DNA of 64,000 nucleotides, taken from positions 146,131-210,130 of the forward strand of contig WGLR01000001.1 of NCBI GenBank assembly GCA_016125475.1. Direction: 5' to 3'. Under the pieces are notes generated by a model. That model made no database searches and was not told the origin of the DNA. It saw only the letters and a program-made list of their open reading frames with translations. This DNA is from Betaproteobacteria bacterium. Its GTDB lineage: Bacteria; Pseudomonadota; Gammaproteobacteria; Burkholderiales; Ga0077523. A program made the position numbers and the translations under genes. Of this stretch, positions 63,246-64,000 are shown piece by piece (the stretch's first letter is position 1; each line of letters opens with the position of its first letter).

Positions 63246-64000
63246 ATGCGGACGCTCGCGTCTTTCACCCTGCCCGGCCTCGTCGTCGTGGCCACCTCCG
63301 GTTCCCCGGTACAGGCGGTGGACTATGTCTGGACGGACGGCAATTTCGTGGTCGGGGTGACGGCGCCGTCGCCGCTGGTGCCTCCCGACACCCTGTCCAT
63401 CGACGCGGGCACCGTCGCCAAGCTGTTCGTCGGCGTGAGTTTCGCCAACCAGAGCACCGTCACGTGGAATGCGGGCGACCTCGGTTTCGTTTCCTCGCTC
63501 GTGAGCAACGCCGGGCTCTGGGACGCGAAGGACGATCTGAGCCTCCGTTACGCGAGCGGCAACCCCTCCACGTTCTCCAACACCGGCACCTTCCGCAAGA
63601 GCGGGGGCAGCGGCGTGAGCGCGGTGGGCAACAACATCGTGTTCGTCAACAGCGGTACCGTCGACGCGCAGAGCGGGACGATCGATTTCGCGAGCGGCAA
63701 CGCGACGTTCAACGGCGGCACGCAGTTCACGGGTGCCGGCGTGAACCGGGTGAGCAACAACGCGATGTTCGTCGACGGCTTCACGTCCGGGAACCTGGTG
63801 CTGTCAGGGGGCACGTTCACGGGCGGAGGGGCCTCGGCCGGCGCCGTGATGAACGGCAACGTGACGTGGACGGGCGGATCGTTCGCGGGCACGTGGCAGG
63901 TGGCCAGCGGCCAGACGCTCGTCGCCGGGGACGGCACCGGCAAGACCTTCGTCGGAAGCAGTTTCACCAACCACGGGACCGTGAACTGGCAGACCGCGGA
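63246..64000 (+). CDS. Exported repetitive beta-rich protein, truncated by the window edge
   Basis: The frame is open to the last base (251 complete codons) and has no stop. It begins with a signal peptide (RTLASFTLPGLVVVATSGSPVQA, cut before VDY). The mature part is rich in Gly, Ser, Thr, Asn and Val. A near-repeat is visible: AKLFVGVSFANQSTVTWNAGD (about 59-79) recurs as GKTFVGSSFTNHGTVNWQTAD near the edge (about 230-250), a period of about 170 residues, and shorter units such as SGTVDAQSGTIDF alternate. This is typical of surface beta-helix or filament proteins. A TIDF/GTVN pattern like PEP-CTERM or autotransporter passengers is seen, but the C terminus is outside the window. Confidence 0.75.
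   Translation, partial: MRTLASFTLPGLVVVATSGSPVQAVDYVWTDGNFVVGVTAPSPLVPPDTLSIDAGTVAKLFVGVSFANQSTVTWNAGDLGFVSSLVSNAGLWDAKDDLSLRYASGNPSTFSNTGTFRKSGGSGVSAVGNNIVFVNSGTVDAQSGTIDFASGNATFNGGTQFTGAGVNRVSNNAMFVDGFTSGNLVLSGGTFTGGGASAGAVMNGNVTWTGGSFAGTWQVASGQTLVAGDGTGKTFVGSSFTNHGTVNWQTA

Noticed and set aside
1..64000. tRNA, rRNA and CRISPR features
   Set aside because: No cloverleaf with a GTTCGA-type T-loop in a gap, no conserved rRNA segment and no regularly spaced repeats were seen by eye.

Overview
The window is about 64 kb of high-GC chromosomal DNA, densely coding on both strands. The gene content and order (polA - LOG - thrB - BPSS1780-type membrane protein - uvrD; DUF971 - ubiE - ubiJ - ubiB; phoB-phoR; a DUF3683 FAD/Fe-S fusion) fit a free-living Betaproteobacterium. 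The genus cannot be told from the sequence. No rRNA, tRNA, CRISPR array, prophage or plasmid backbone was seen.

Layout. 1-4.4 kb: the edge of a leaderless minus-strand gene, then a cobalamin riboswitch, a BtuB-like receptor and MsbA. 4.4-12.4 kb: housekeeping genes (polA, LOG lysine-decarboxylase-like protein, thrB, membrane protein, uvrD) and a small secreted protein. 12.3-13.6 kb: a CbbR-like LysR regulator divergent from a strong candidate for an undescribed small RNA with three hairpins, two of which show C-rich anti-Shine-Dalgarno loops. 13.6-18.9 kb: DUF4197, a giant FAD/iron-sulfur oxidoreductase and a HIT protein. 18.9-24.4 kb: phoR and phoB, with an M1-type peptidase and a ChaN-PDZ protein upstream on the same strand. 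24.4-27.8 kb: ubiquinone biosynthesis cluster. 27.8-31.2 kb: a symporter and small genes. 31.2-36 kb: a second FAD/Fe-S oxidase with a cupin, divergent from a serine-glyoxylate-type aminotransferase. 36-39.6 kb: an exported nonaheme cytochrome with three Ig-like domains, then a HEAT/TPR protein. 39.6-45.2 kb: an unrecognised protein behind a near-perfect 32-bp palindrome, an N-acetylneuraminate-lyase-like enzyme, a REP-associated tyrosine transposase (RAYT), two secreted unknowns and a beta-carbonic anhydrase. 45.4-50 kb: a hybrid sensor kinase, a short-chain dehydrogenase and a periplasmic cupin. 50-60.5 kb: a long minus-strand cluster. 60.5-64 kb: a small MreB-like protein, a hairpin repeat, a DHA2-type exporter and the start of a repetitive exported protein cut by the window edge.

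How the genes work together. The 50-60.5 kb cluster reads, in transcription order, as a Liv-type ABC importer (livK, H, M, G, F), an M20 deacylase, a fused MdcD/MdcE-like carboxyltransferase, malonyl-CoA synthetase (matB) and an amidase-signature enzyme. Together they suggest uptake and hydrolysis of an amide- or acyl-linked malonate compound, activation to malonyl-CoA and decarboxylation to acetyl-CoA. The single fused decarboxylase candidate, with no MdcA/MdcC partners and no MatA, is the unusual part. A dispersed 18-bp motif (31.1 kb and 51.6 kb) resembles the repeats that accompany RAYT transposases, and a degenerate copy lies just upstream of the RAYT gene.

Limits. Identifications rest on reading motifs, lengths and neighbourhoods. 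No similarity search, profile search or folding program was run. Start codons were chosen from visible ribosome binding sites and family length, and the weaker choices are flagged.
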